Positions 13,101 through 22,903 of a stretch of DNA of 64,000 nucleotides are shown in pieces. The notes below the pieces were generated by a model. It worked only from the letters and a program-made list of their open reading frames with translations, had not been told where the DNA came from and searched no databases. A program made the position numbers and the translations under genes. Position 1 is the first letter of the stretch, and each line of letters opens with the position of its first letter. Source of the stretch: Hypomesus transpacificus (lineage: Eukaryota > Chordata > Actinopteri > Osmeriformes > Osmeridae); contig NC_061081.1 of NCBI RefSeq assembly GCF_021917145.1, positions 6,756,777-6,820,776 of the forward strand. Reading direction: 5' to 3'.

Positions 13101-14872
13101 CAGTTGGACCCTTTCAGACCAGTCTGTTCCATGGTTTGATTCCTCTTTTAAACGCGTGTGTGTGTTTTCAGAGTGACGGAACAGAGGTGAAGTGCACCCC
13201 CGTCAAGGACTCCTCCAGCCTCGTGTGCCAGGTTGGATACCCAGCACTCACAGTAGACCAGGAGGTGAGATCCCCCCGTGTCCACGCGTGTACAGAGCAT
13301 GTGCACGTCAAGGCACGCGTGTTGCTTCGCAGCGGACGTTCCGTGTTTCTCACCCAACGTGCTCGTCTCCCTCGTAGGTCACGTTCGAGATCAGCTTTGA
13401 CTTCAACTTTGCTCAGCTGCAGAACAAAGCTACGGTGGATTTCGAGGCCTTCAGGTTGGATTTCGCTCGTCGGCATAACGCAGACACACTCGGAGACACT
13501 CGTCAGACCCGTTCTTATTAGACATGACACGTCTCACACTTTGTTGTTGTTGTGTTCTTGTCTCCTCAGTGACAGCAGAGAGGTGAAGCCCTCAGACAAC
13601 CAGGTGTCACTCTCCATCCCTGTCCGATATGACTCGGAGATAGCCCTTTCCAGGTAGCCTGCACGCTAACTTGCCCTCACCTATGCCCTCACTTCTATCT
13701 AGCTCTCACCCACGCTACTCACGAGTCCTCCTCCTCTCCAGGACAGCCATCAGTGGCTAGCCCTCAGCTTAGCTTAAGTGGCTGGATGTGATTTGTCTTT
13801 ACAGAGAGGCCTCCCCTAACTTCTATGTGGTAGACTCAGAGCAGGAGGTGATCACCCCAGTCAAATCCTTCAGTGACATTGGTCCTGAGTTCAAGTTCTC
13901 CCTCAAGGTAAGATTCAATGAGTAAATGCATAAATGAGCACATGCACACACACATAGAGAAAACGCTCAGCTCTGGTTTTCTGCTATCGCCACCTAGTGG
14001 TCTAGAGTCACCATGTGTCTGTACGGTCCTCAGGTGTCCACAGGCAACCTGCCCATCAGTCTGGCCTACTTGACTGTGTCGATGCCCTTGAAGACGGCAG
14101 CAGGAAACCCCCTCCTCTATGTGACGGACATCCGCACTGCCCCGGTGAGCTTAACCCCAAGTCCTGACTCCCCTTCCACTGAGCCCTGACCTTCCTGTTC
14201 TAACTGCTGACCTCACGGATGTGTCCCACAGAGTGGGGATGTGAACTGTGATGTCACCGGTTTGGTGGACCCGCTGAAGATCAGTAGCCTGGGAGGCCAC
14301 ACCCCCTCCTTCAGCTCAGAAAACCTCCTCCGCACACCGCAGTTGGTATGCACATGAGAAACCTGAGAGATGATTTGCTAGAAGATGGCTTACATGTTAT
14401 ACTTGTGGTCACGAGGAGTTCCTGGACAGAGCACGTGCAGATGACTGTGGGGTTGAGATGTTGTCATGCATTCTCAGGACTGTTCGAGTGCCACCTGCCA
14501 GACGATGGAGTGTGTTCTGAAAGACATGGGACCCAAGAGGGACTTCTTTGTGAACGTGACCTCACGGATATGGAACGGAACGTTTGCTGCGGTAAGAACA
14601 CACACACCAACAAGCCTTCACCTACTGTGACAGCATAGCAATAGCGTTTGCTGAAAGTGGATTGTTGTGTTTGTGCAGGCAATCTTCCAGTCCCTCCTGC
14701 TAACGGTTACCACGGAGATAAAAACATCCCAGTCTGACCTACTGGTCATCGCTCACAAAGAGCTCCAGGTCTCTGAGATGCACACATACACACACAGTCA
14801 TGGCCAAATGCATTTGAAATAAACTCATTTTGGCCTCTGAGGCCTTTTATCACAAAACTCATGCCCATGCCT

Positions 14873-14903
<31 letters not shown>

Positions 14904-15336
14904 AGTAGGTCTAACCCTTCTGTGCTGTCCACAGGTGGGCGTGACTCTTAGTAAACCAGGTGAGAAGGGGCAGGTGCCTGTGGGCGTGATCGTAGGCAGT
15001 GTCATCGGGGGCCTGCTCTTATTGGCTGCGGCCATCGCTACGCTGTGGAAGGTAGGCTTGGTGGTTAAAGCAGCTGAATGTATGCATGCATCTGTAAAAG
15101 TACTAGGCATCAGCGTGCACGACTAGAAGGCCACCTGGCAACACATTTGAACATGTGCTTGAATGACGGGGTATATGATGTTGACCTGCACTAACACTCG
15201 GGGGGGGGGGGGGGGGGGGGGTGTGCACGTGTTTCCACAGGTGGGTTTCTTCAAGAGGAAGTACAAGCAGTTACAGAAGAGTCCGGAAGAAGAAGCCGAA
15301 ACTCAGGGTCTACAGGAGGGGGAGGATGCACCTTGA
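2492..15336 (+). CDS. itga2: Integrin alpha-2 (collagen-receptor alpha subunit with I domain)
   Basis: Single-pass alpha subunit that pairs with beta-1 as a collagen/laminin receptor at the plasma membrane. Thirty exons join in frame to 1192 aa (human about 1181): 2492-2540, 5061-5184, 6690-6799, 7150-7241, 7368-7482, 7616-7743, 7830-7978, 8122-8272, 8407-8572, 8792-8865, 9731-9869, 9962-10107, 10211-10354, 10456-10662, 11031-11161, 11252-11415, 11834-11985, 12170-12280, 12378-12463, 12752-12893, 13172-13264, 13378-13454, 13570-13653, 13805-13907, 14034-14144, 14232-14345, 14478-14591, 14679-14768, 14935-15051, 15241-15336. A short hydrophobic signal peptide starts at the only suitable ATG. 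The I domain (about 165-360) keeps its MIDAS: DGSNS (D176, S178, S180), T246 and D279 in [15 protein letters not shown] calcium loops follow, for example DVDRDGVSD and DLNLDGYSD. The membrane helix is at about 1137-1158, then GFFKR (1163-1167). Resemblance is closest to ITGA2 and weaker to ITGA1 ([23 protein letters not shown]). Synteny with mocs2 and fst agrees. Confidence 0.96.
2955..3090. repeat. GGGCT/GGAGAT minisatellite in itga2 intron 1
   Basis: Tandem GGGCT pentamers are interrupted at intervals by GGAGAT. The tract lies inside the first itga2 intron and is open in several frames, which is a repeat artefact. Confidence 0.9.
3341..3500. repeat. 40-bp minisatellite, four copies, itga2 intron 1
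   Basis: Units begin with GGGCTGGAT/AAT at about 3341, 3382, 3422 and 3462. They alternate two sub-variants, one with GGAACTATAGGG and one with GGGTGTAGGG. Spacing is 40-41 bp. Confidence 0.85.
6980..7146. repeat. (CT)n microsatellite abutting itga2 exon 4
   Basis: A TCTCGCTC-like tract passes into pure (CT)n and ends at the splice acceptor of itga2 exon 4, which starts at 7150. It doubles as that exon's polypyrimidine tract. Confidence 0.9.
7470..7580 (+). repeat. 39-bp triplication of the itga2 exon 5 donor region
   Basis: Three copies begin at 7470, 7509 and 7548. Copy 1 contains the last coding bases of exon 5 and its GT donor (exon end 7482). Copies 2 and 3 repeat the same boundary with the donor GT changed to GC. 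Copy 3 is incomplete. Confidence 0.9.
8920..9103 (+). mobile_element. tRNA-derived SINE in itga2 intron 10
   Basis: The copy has a Pol III B-box-like GGTTCGATTCC, a conserved middle with CTTGGGCAAGGCACTTCACC, and a 3' part with TAAGTCGCTCTGGAT ending in AAATGACTAAATG and short (AAATGT)n. A second copy at 21907-22089 shares these blocks in reverse orientation. The 5' end (box A) is poorly preserved. Confidence 0.8.
11430..11826. repeat. 30-bp minisatellite, about 13 copies, itga2 intron 16
   Basis: The unit CCTCTCTCCTCCATCCCTGA plus TCTCTCTGTC repeats almost perfectly. Because 30 is a multiple of three, long ORFs open on both strands, but these are artefacts. The array fills nearly the whole intron between exons 16 and 17. 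Reading exon 16 into the intron in frame meets TGA in the first units, so retention would truncate the protein. Confidence 0.95.
12899..13056. repeat. 18-bp pyrimidine minisatellite, itga2 intron 20
   Basis: About nine copies of TCTCTCTCCTCCTACTCC with small variants begin six bases after the exon 20 donor. There is no coding potential apart from repeat-driven frames. Confidence 0.9.
15200..15221 (+). repeat. 22-base G homopolymer before itga2 last exon
   Basis: An uninterrupted G run lies 19 bases upstream of the exon 30 acceptor. It is a G-quadruplex-prone tract and a likely place for a length error in the assembly. Confidence 0.95.
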
Positions 15337-15860
15337 ATCAGGAGGAGGAACACGAGTTCAAAGAGGAGGAAGAAGCACGAGGAGGTGGAGGAGGAAGGAG
15401 ATCTGGGGGTGTGTGTGTTTGTGTGTATGTGTGTGGAGAGCAGATGTACTGCAGGAGGTCAGGGTTTGCGTGGGCGTACATGAGTGTATGTATGGGTGTT
15501 GATGTACAGGGAATTTGTGTTTGTGTGTGTTGGCCAGAAATGATCAGCACCAATCAAACGACTACACTCAACTTTTGTAGTGTTTTTATACCGTTTATGT
15601 GCTGTATATTGTGTGTTATGGGGACTCGCCAATGGGGTGACTCAAAAAGGTACAGTTCTGTCCCATCAGCACGCGTACAGTATGCTGGGCATACGGCACC
15701 GTGTTCTACTGTGGTTAACATATTGTTGATGCAGATGATACTGAAACTAGAAAGGGACAACATGATAATGAACATTCAAGCAGGTTTCTGTCAGAAATGA
15801 TCTACTGTAGCAGTTCAACTAGTCGGTCAGCTGTACAATAAAATACAAACTCCTGAATGT
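15337..15860 (+). other. itga2: itga2 3' UTR with poly(A) signal
   Basis: Non-coding sequence follows the itga2 stop codon. A canonical AATAAA is at 15837-15842 and another at about 15894-15899. Transcript ends are inferred, not shown. A reverse-strand AATAAA at 15876-15881 could serve mocs2, so the two 3' UTRs may meet or overlap. Confidence 0.6.
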
Positions 15861-16347
15861 AGCTAGCAAGAGTCTTTTATTTGACTTGCAAATGAAATAA
15901 ACTGCAATTCAGTGGTCAGTAAGGCTGATGTTGGACATTAAAGAATGTAAATATATATGAATGAGTCCACAACGACCTTAGTCAGGTGGTATCTTTCTGG
16001 GGCCATACACAGACACTGTGGATGACTTTAGAGTGGGAGGTGTGTCTAATGGGATCAAATCACTCTTACCCATGGCTGCGTACTCACCCACAGCTCTGGT
16101 TTTGTGTTTCTTTGAGACTTTGATGTACGTCTTCATAGATATGGTGAGGATGCTTAATGTCATTCTAATAAAGCTTTTACAAAATAACACAAACACATGC
16201 TTTTCAAGTCTGTTCATGAAAAGTAGCTGTTAGTTGGGTTCTTTAAGTGTCTTGACTGACTGGATCAATTGATCCATCCATCCATTAATCAGTTACAAGT
16301 CCAAAAAAGTGTGCATAAGGACAAGACACAGGCTCAGAGGTCAGAGG

Positions 16348-17350
16348 TCAGCTTGCTGCTCTGCTTCCTGTCCAGGGACACTCCTGGTTCTCCTTCCAGC
16401 AGGGTTCATCTCCCTCATACACTTCCTGGAACACACACACACATTCCCAGTCAGCCACTTCTCCAGTAATGTTACATGTGATAGGCTCATCTCCTCCTCA
16501 GTAAATACACAGATTTTAAAAAGTTGTCAGGACCTTCTTCTGCCCCTAATAATAACAGTAGGAGCCGGGAAAGTTGTGTACAACAGGAAAGTTAACTAGT
16601 ACTCCACAAGATAAAGCTTAGTGTTCTCGTGGCTGGAGACGTGTGTGTACCTTCTTCCAGATGGGAACGCTTGCCTTCAGGGTGTCTATGCAGAACTGCA
16701 CGGCCTCCAGAGAGTCGCGGCGGTGAGGGGAGGAGATGCCGATGATCACACTGGCCTCCGTCACTGGCACCACCCTGGACACCACGCAACACTGAGCATA
16801 ACTAACACCACCCTGGACACCACGCAACACTGAGCATAACTAACACCACCCTGGACACCACGCAACACTGAGCATAACTAACACTACCCTGGACACCACC
16901 CAACACTGAGCATAACTAACACCACCCTGGACACCATGCTCAGGACAACAAACACCACACTGTGAACCATCCTCTCTAGCTCACCCCAGTCTGTGGTAGA
17001 CACAGATGTGTTGGACCGTTGGCCATCTTGTACGTATTTCCTTGCAGATCTTCCGGATCTCTGATTGGGCCATGGGAGCGTACGCCTCATACTCCAGCTG
17101 CACCACCTTCTTGCCCTCAAAACTGTCCCTGGTTGTCCCTGGAAACAAGGAGACACGGCAGAGTAACCCTACATGTCATAGGCTCCCCAAACCCTTCATG
17201 TTAGCAGAGTGGCCCCCACAACAACCCACCGATGAAAATGGATATGGCTCCACAGGAGGGGCAGGACACAGCCTGGCTCACCTCCTCCAGACACAGCTGC
17301 TGATGGGTCAGCTGCACCTCATCTCTGGCCTCCCCTCCACTCTCACACAT
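16348..17350 (-). CDS. mocs2: Molybdopterin synthase catalytic (large) subunit MOCS2B
   Basis: Converts precursor Z (cyclic pyranopterin monophosphate) to molybdopterin, with sulfur supplied by the small subunit, in the cytosol. Coding blocks on the minus strand are 17230-17350, 16985-17138, 16651-16774 and 16348-16425, giving about 158 aa (human 188). They encode LEEVSQAV, a CGAISIFIG strand, [54 protein letters not shown] and the catalytic-region lysines in [10 protein letters not shown]. The start is the first ATG after the MOCS2A stop on the same strand, but a spliced upstream start is possible because CAG|GT precedes it. An open 38-bp repeat lies at one acceptor. In vertebrates the gene is bicistronic with MOCS2A, and the layout here agrees. 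Confidence 0.9.
16775..16936 (-). repeat. 38-bp minisatellite carrying duplicated mocs2 splice acceptors
   Basis: Copies begin (+ strand CTGGACACC) at 16775, 16813, 16851, 16889 and 16927. Read on the minus strand, each copy ends in GTGTCCAG followed by GGTGGTG, the same bases that form the acceptor and first codons of the mocs2 exon starting at 16774. Confidence 0.9.
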
Positions 17351-17494
17351 ACCTGGAGACAAGTTTCTTTGTCACTGTTCAAGGGGTTCGTTTTTCTTAC
17401 CCGGCTATTTCTAAATGTTTCACACCTGGTGGATATGCTAGTTGTTCAATAGTACTATTATATGCGCGATGGATTTCCTACTGGGGTTAACTCT

Positions 17495-17997
17495 TTATCC
17501 TCCGCTTAACGGCGGAATGACAGCAACCTCGTCTCCGTTTTTCAGGTTTACGAGCTGGCACCCAATAGTCACGTACTCCTGACGCACAGCCAGCACAATC
17601 TGCTCCCGCACAGCAGACAGTCTATTACGACAAAACATGTTCGATAGATCAGGAACACAGTATGAACTGTTTGAACAGAATGTCTCAAAAGTAGTCACAA
17701 ATTTACCGGGAGTGTCTGTTCACAAGCTCCTGCCACAGCGCGAGGGTTGTCAGTTCCGGCTGAACATGGATCACTTCAGATTTTAGTCCCGTGAGATCTG
17801 CGCTTTTTGCGAAATACAACACGAGCACGGACACCTGCAATTGCAAGATCCCAAATCTTAAGTACACGAGAGGGGAAACAAGTACACATGCTGAATATTT
17901 CATTTCAAAGGGGGAAGATTTTTGCATGCAGTTATCATCTTGCAAAGGAAATGGGCCATAGAGTATCCGTCCTTAGACAACTCACCTTAGTAGTCAT
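17495..17997 (-). CDS. mocs2: Molybdopterin synthase small sulfur-carrier subunit MOCS2A
   Basis: Ubiquitin-fold sulfur carrier whose C-terminal Gly-Gly is thiocarboxylated (by MOCS3 in vertebrates) and donates sulfur to MOCS2B. Three minus-strand exons join in frame: 17986-17997 (ATG plus three codons), 17707-17834 and 17495-17621. They give 88 aa, the human length. Features are VLYFAKSADLTG near the N-terminus, LALWQELVNRH, LAVRQEYV, and DEVAVIPPLSGG followed directly by TAA. The start ATG is followed four codons later by a clean GTGAG donor. The MOCS2B ORF begins 145 bases after this stop. In human the two ORFs overlap, but no ATG is present in the overlapping region here. Confidence 0.93.
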
Positions 17998-19348
17998 GTA
18001 TGCAAACGAGTTAGTAATGACACGCTGCCCGTAACTACTTTCAACGAGACCCTCAGCATATTTACTTCCTTATCTGGCGCCTCCGCCTCCCAGTCAGCTG
18101 ACAGGGAGGGCGTTAAATTGCAGAGCGAATCACAAAGAGGCCTCCTATATGTAATGGCGTGACTCTTTCATTCTGGTCACCTGATCTGACAGCGCCGCAG
18201 GGGTCTTTATGAGTGGCTTTTTTGTCAAAATTAAGCCACCATGTGACCCTTTACTTACCGTAACCAACATCACTCATCTGACATATCTGAAATGTCTCGT
18301 TTTCTTTTGGTAGATGTGGGTTCTTATTTTATGAAAGCGTGTAACGTGTCTGTGTCCTGCGAAACTGGATTTTTTAATCTAGGTCTACGTCTGGGTAGAG
18401 TGTGTCAAACCACTAATCGTAAACTGTCTAGGGCTAGGCTATTGTATCATTTGTAATAGGCCAATCATTGAAAACAGTTGGAACAAGTCAGTCAACCATC
18501 AATTACTCCAATTAATGCAGGCTAGTTGTTCCTGTTTTCCGCTGGAGGGCGCACGAATACACAGTCCACTATTACGGAAGCATCTCTGTTTCAGACTTTC
18601 TGACAAACCTGTGGGCCTTGGAACACTGTAAGAAAATGCCAGTGAGAAGGCCCAGGCACATCTTAGCCTGTAGTGAGACTGGATGCATTGGCTACTGACT
18701 ATTGACCGATGCATTCGACTGGTGTATTTGAGTTCTACTTGGCTAATATTTGTCTGCTTCCCGTGTGATTAAGCATTTAGCCTATTGATATCTCTGAATT
18801 TAGAAAATAATTAGAGTTCATTAGCACATAGGAAACTACACGTGATTCTTACTATCATTTTTTTTTTCATGGAACGGAGCCTTATTATTAAAGTTAAGCC
18901 TATATTTTTATCTGATTTAACTTCAATAGCCTAACTGACATTTTGGCTCATATGGTTATTGCTGAAATGCACGTTAGTAATAGCACTCCACGTCCATAAA
19001 ATCATACTGCAGGAGGTTCATATTTTAGTAGCCTAAAGCTCTCACATTAGTGTCTGTGTTTCAGCTTCGGCGCGTCTGTAGCCTACCAGAATGTCCTCAG
19101 TGCGCGCTCAGTTGGAGAAAGTTGTGTGGTATACCTGACACAGAGGAGGAGCGGGGGACCATCTCCCCACCCCTTCCAAATTGGAGACCGCCCTCTTTAG
19201 ATATTGTAGTAGAGACCCGTCTCAGAAATTTAAAGTCTGAGACCTTTTCCAGCAGTTAGAGCGTCACGGAGGATTGGCAAACTGCGCACAGAACTTCTCC
19301 GCCGTGCGTCTGAGTAGGCTACTTTGCGCTGTCAGTCGGTTGTTCAGG
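17998..19348. other. Divergent promoter interval between mocs2 and fst
   Basis: The two genes start head-to-head here, with about 1.35 kb between start codons. No coding exon was recognised. It should hold both promoters and the fst 5' UTR. GC-rich stretches occur near 18070-18110 and 19250-19350. I see no TATA box or operator that I could defend. Confidence 0.6.
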
Positions 19349-20565
19349 ATGCTACAGGCACCGCATCTCTGCCAAGGCATGCTCGCGATCTTCATGTGGT
19401 TCACACACATCATGGAGGACCACAAAGTCCAAGGTGAGCTGATCTGAGGGTTTAGGTTGGACCTTACTGTCCAACCATAAGTGTGCCGCTGGATTCGAGG
19501 ATTGTTATCTTATTTTGTGTTTATTACAACTTAAATTGTAAATTGGTCAGTGAAGCATCCAGCAAAGAGACACTTCAGTGTATATTCGTCTTCTGTATTG
19601 CATCCTGCTTGCTACATTTTCTACTCATTTTTATTAAACGAATGAAGTTTACATGGATCCATTTTGGTTATTAAAGGAGCCTGGGAATAAGAGTGAGATG
19701 TGTTGGGAATAAGATGATGTGCAGACTGATCTGGTTTCCATTCAATATGCTACATTTTGATATTTTGCCAATGGAAATAATCTATTGAGAAATAGTAGAA
19801 CAATAGTAGAACTCCAGTTGCTTGTGAGTTGTGTAGCCCAACGGAGAAAAGATTTCTCAATCCTGGCTCTGTTCCTCTCCAAGTGGGTCAATGTGCTACG
19901 GGCTGACACGGTCCGCAGGCGCGGGGCTGGTGAGTCCTCCGGGGACTGCCGCCCCACCGAGTTCTCTGGTGAAATTCCACTGCGTGCAGATTTGATTTTA
20001 ATACATATCACATTTTTGGCAACGCAAATCTGCCTAGTTCCAGAATCTTAGAGCCAAAATAGCGAGTATACTTCATTTATTTGGAAAATGGAATACAAAA
20101 AAGTAAAAGAATGTTTAATGATCCAAGAAACTGAGAACTACGGAATATAACTTTGTAGTTCATAGCATGACACATTTACCGTTTATCTTCCATGCAGCCG
20201 GTAATTGTTGGGAACAGCAGGGGAAGAACAGCCGGTGCCAGGTACTGTACATGTCCGGGAAGAGTCGCGAGGACTGTTGTCGGAGCGGTCGCTTGGGCTC
20301 CGCCTGGACCGAAGAGGACGTCCCTAACAGTACGCTCTTCCGCTGGATGATCTTCAACGGAGGTGCGCCGAACTGCATTCCATGTAAAGGTGAGGGAATT
20401 AACTGAATACAAAGAACAGAGTGGAATCAAATAGAGGAAAGGAATGAACTTCAATTCACAGAAAGTGGACATACTTTGTGAAAACGACATAACTGAAAGG
20501 CTATACAACATCAAGTCATAACTGTGAATAAATCAGGTTTTGGTCTCTGCCTCTCCCCCTGGTTT

Positions 20566-20599
<34 letters not shown>

Positions 20600-20642
20600 C
20601 CCCTGATTGTCTCTCTGTCTGTCTGTCTGTCTGTCCCCCTGA

Positions 20643-20700
<58 letters not shown>

Positions 20701-20712
20701 GCTGTCTGTCTA

Positions 20713-20794
<82 letters not shown>

Positions 20795-22864
20795 CCTCCC
20801 CCTGGTTGTCTGTCTGTCTCTCCCCCTGGTTGTCTGTCTGTCCCTCCCCCTGGTTGTCTGTCTGTCCCTCCCCCTGGTTGTCTGTCTGTCTCTCCCCCTG
20901 GTTGTCTGTCTGTCTGTCTCCCCCAGAGAGCTGTGCCAGTGTGGACTGTGGTCCAGGAAAGCGCTGCAAGATGAACAAGAGAAACAAGCCCCGGTGTGTG
21001 TGTTCTCCGGACTGCTCCGGCATGGCCTCCCAGGGGCCTGTGTGTGGCTCTGATGGGAGGTCGTACCGGGACCAGTGCTCCCTGCTCCGGGCACGCTGTC
21101 GGAACCGTCCGGACCTGGAAGTCCAGTACCGGGGGCGTTGCCGCAGTGAGTGGGCTCACAGACTTGGCTCCAAAAGACGTTGAGATGCTTATCTGTACTG
21201 ACTATAATATTTCCAGCCAGGTCCATTCTGGTCCAACTAGATGCCAGGTCCAGCTAGATTCAATTAGGTTCAGCTAGGAGCAGCTATAGATCACCCAGAA
21301 TAGAACCCTCATTTGATCAGGCTGTACCTAACTGGACTTGGCTTGACTTGGGTCCAGTTAAGTCCAGCCAGGTCCAGTTATGTACAACCTGATCAAATGA
21401 GGCTTCTGTTGCAGAGGAGGCATCAGCAGATTTATCTTATGCTCCAATATACATATGTACTCTTATAATGTCATATTCCCTCCAACGTATTCCTCAATGA
21501 GACCTGCTTCCCCCTTCTCTAGAGACGTGTCGTGGTGTGCGTTGCCATGGCAGCTCATCGTGCGTGGTGGACCAGAGTAGCAATGCCTACTGTGTAACCT
21601 GTAACCAGATATGTCCGGACGTCTCGACAGAGATGCACCTGTGTGGGAATGACGGCGTGGTGTACCCCAGCCCCTGCCACCTGCGCAAGGCCACCTGCCT
21701 GCTGGGAAGGTCCATCGGGGTGGCCTACGAGGGCAAATGCATTGGTCAGTATTCATCTGAATTTGATGTGTCCGTTAAAGTTCAAACTGGAGACTGAGAT
21801 CTGCCCTGTCTGTGCTGACTGTGGAACCTGTACGGTCTTTTCTGTGCACGGTCTCAATAAAACGCATGACAGCGGAGAGTCATAGTGTGTGCGCGGGTGT
21901 GTGCAGATTTGCATTTAGTCATTCAGCAGACGCGCTCATCCAGAGCAACTTACAGTAAGTACAGGGATATTGTCCCCGAGCCAAGTAGGGTGAAGTGCCT
22001 CACCCAAGGACACGTCATTTTGCATGGCCGGGAATCAAACCGCCAACCTTCTGATTAATGGCCCGATTCCCTAACCGCTCCGCCATCTGACCCCCCATCT
22101 GACTCCCCCAGACGCCAGGTCGTGTGCAGACATCGTGTGCCGGGGAGGTAGGCAGTGTCTGTGGGACGAGGAGAGCGGGCGTGGGCGCTGCGCCGTCTGT
22201 GAGGGGGGCTGTGGAGAGGGGCGCCCTGGAGAGCCAGTCTGTGCCAGTGACAACAACACCTACCCCAGCGAGTGTGCCATGAGGCAGGCTGCCTGCGCCC
22301 TGGGACGCCCCCTGGAGGTCAAACACTCGGGATCCTGCAATTGTGAGTAGAGAGGAAAGAGTTTCCGCCAGGTCATGGTTAGGGGTCTGTTCTACCAGCT
22401 CCAGGTTAGGTTTCATCGTGCCAGGGGTTACTTTAAGAAGGATGTGTTTCTTCTGAACAAATCGAGCAGGACACACCAGATGAGGTGGGGTGGGGTTCTC
22501 TCTCACTGGCTGGAGTCTGTCTCCTCCTTTTCTCCTCCTTTCTTTCTAATCCACCCGCCTCTGTCCAATGCTTTCCTCTTTCTGTTCCTGTCCATGGTCT
22601 CACTCTCTGTGCCCCTTGGATTTGACGAGGAGCCATGTGTGTGTGAATACCAGTTGTGTGTTGGCTGGAATGAACGGTGTGTGTGGCTGTGATGATCCTC
22701 TGGCTTGTGAGGGAGTCCTGGAGACAGGAAACTTAGGTTACTTTGATTATCCTCTTAAAGATGTTTGTTTATGTGAAATCTTTGTCAGGAAAATACCCCA
22801 ACAACAGGGTGGTCCTCTGTGAAACGTAGGGCAGCGGACATGCACAAACACACACACACACATA

Positions 22865-22903
<39 letters not shown>

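Noticed and set aside
20511-21226. Long SVCL and TDRQ repeat ORFs on both strands
   Set aside because: They are produced by the (GTCT)n array next to fst exon 3; only the exon 3 part (20927-21145) is real coding sequence.
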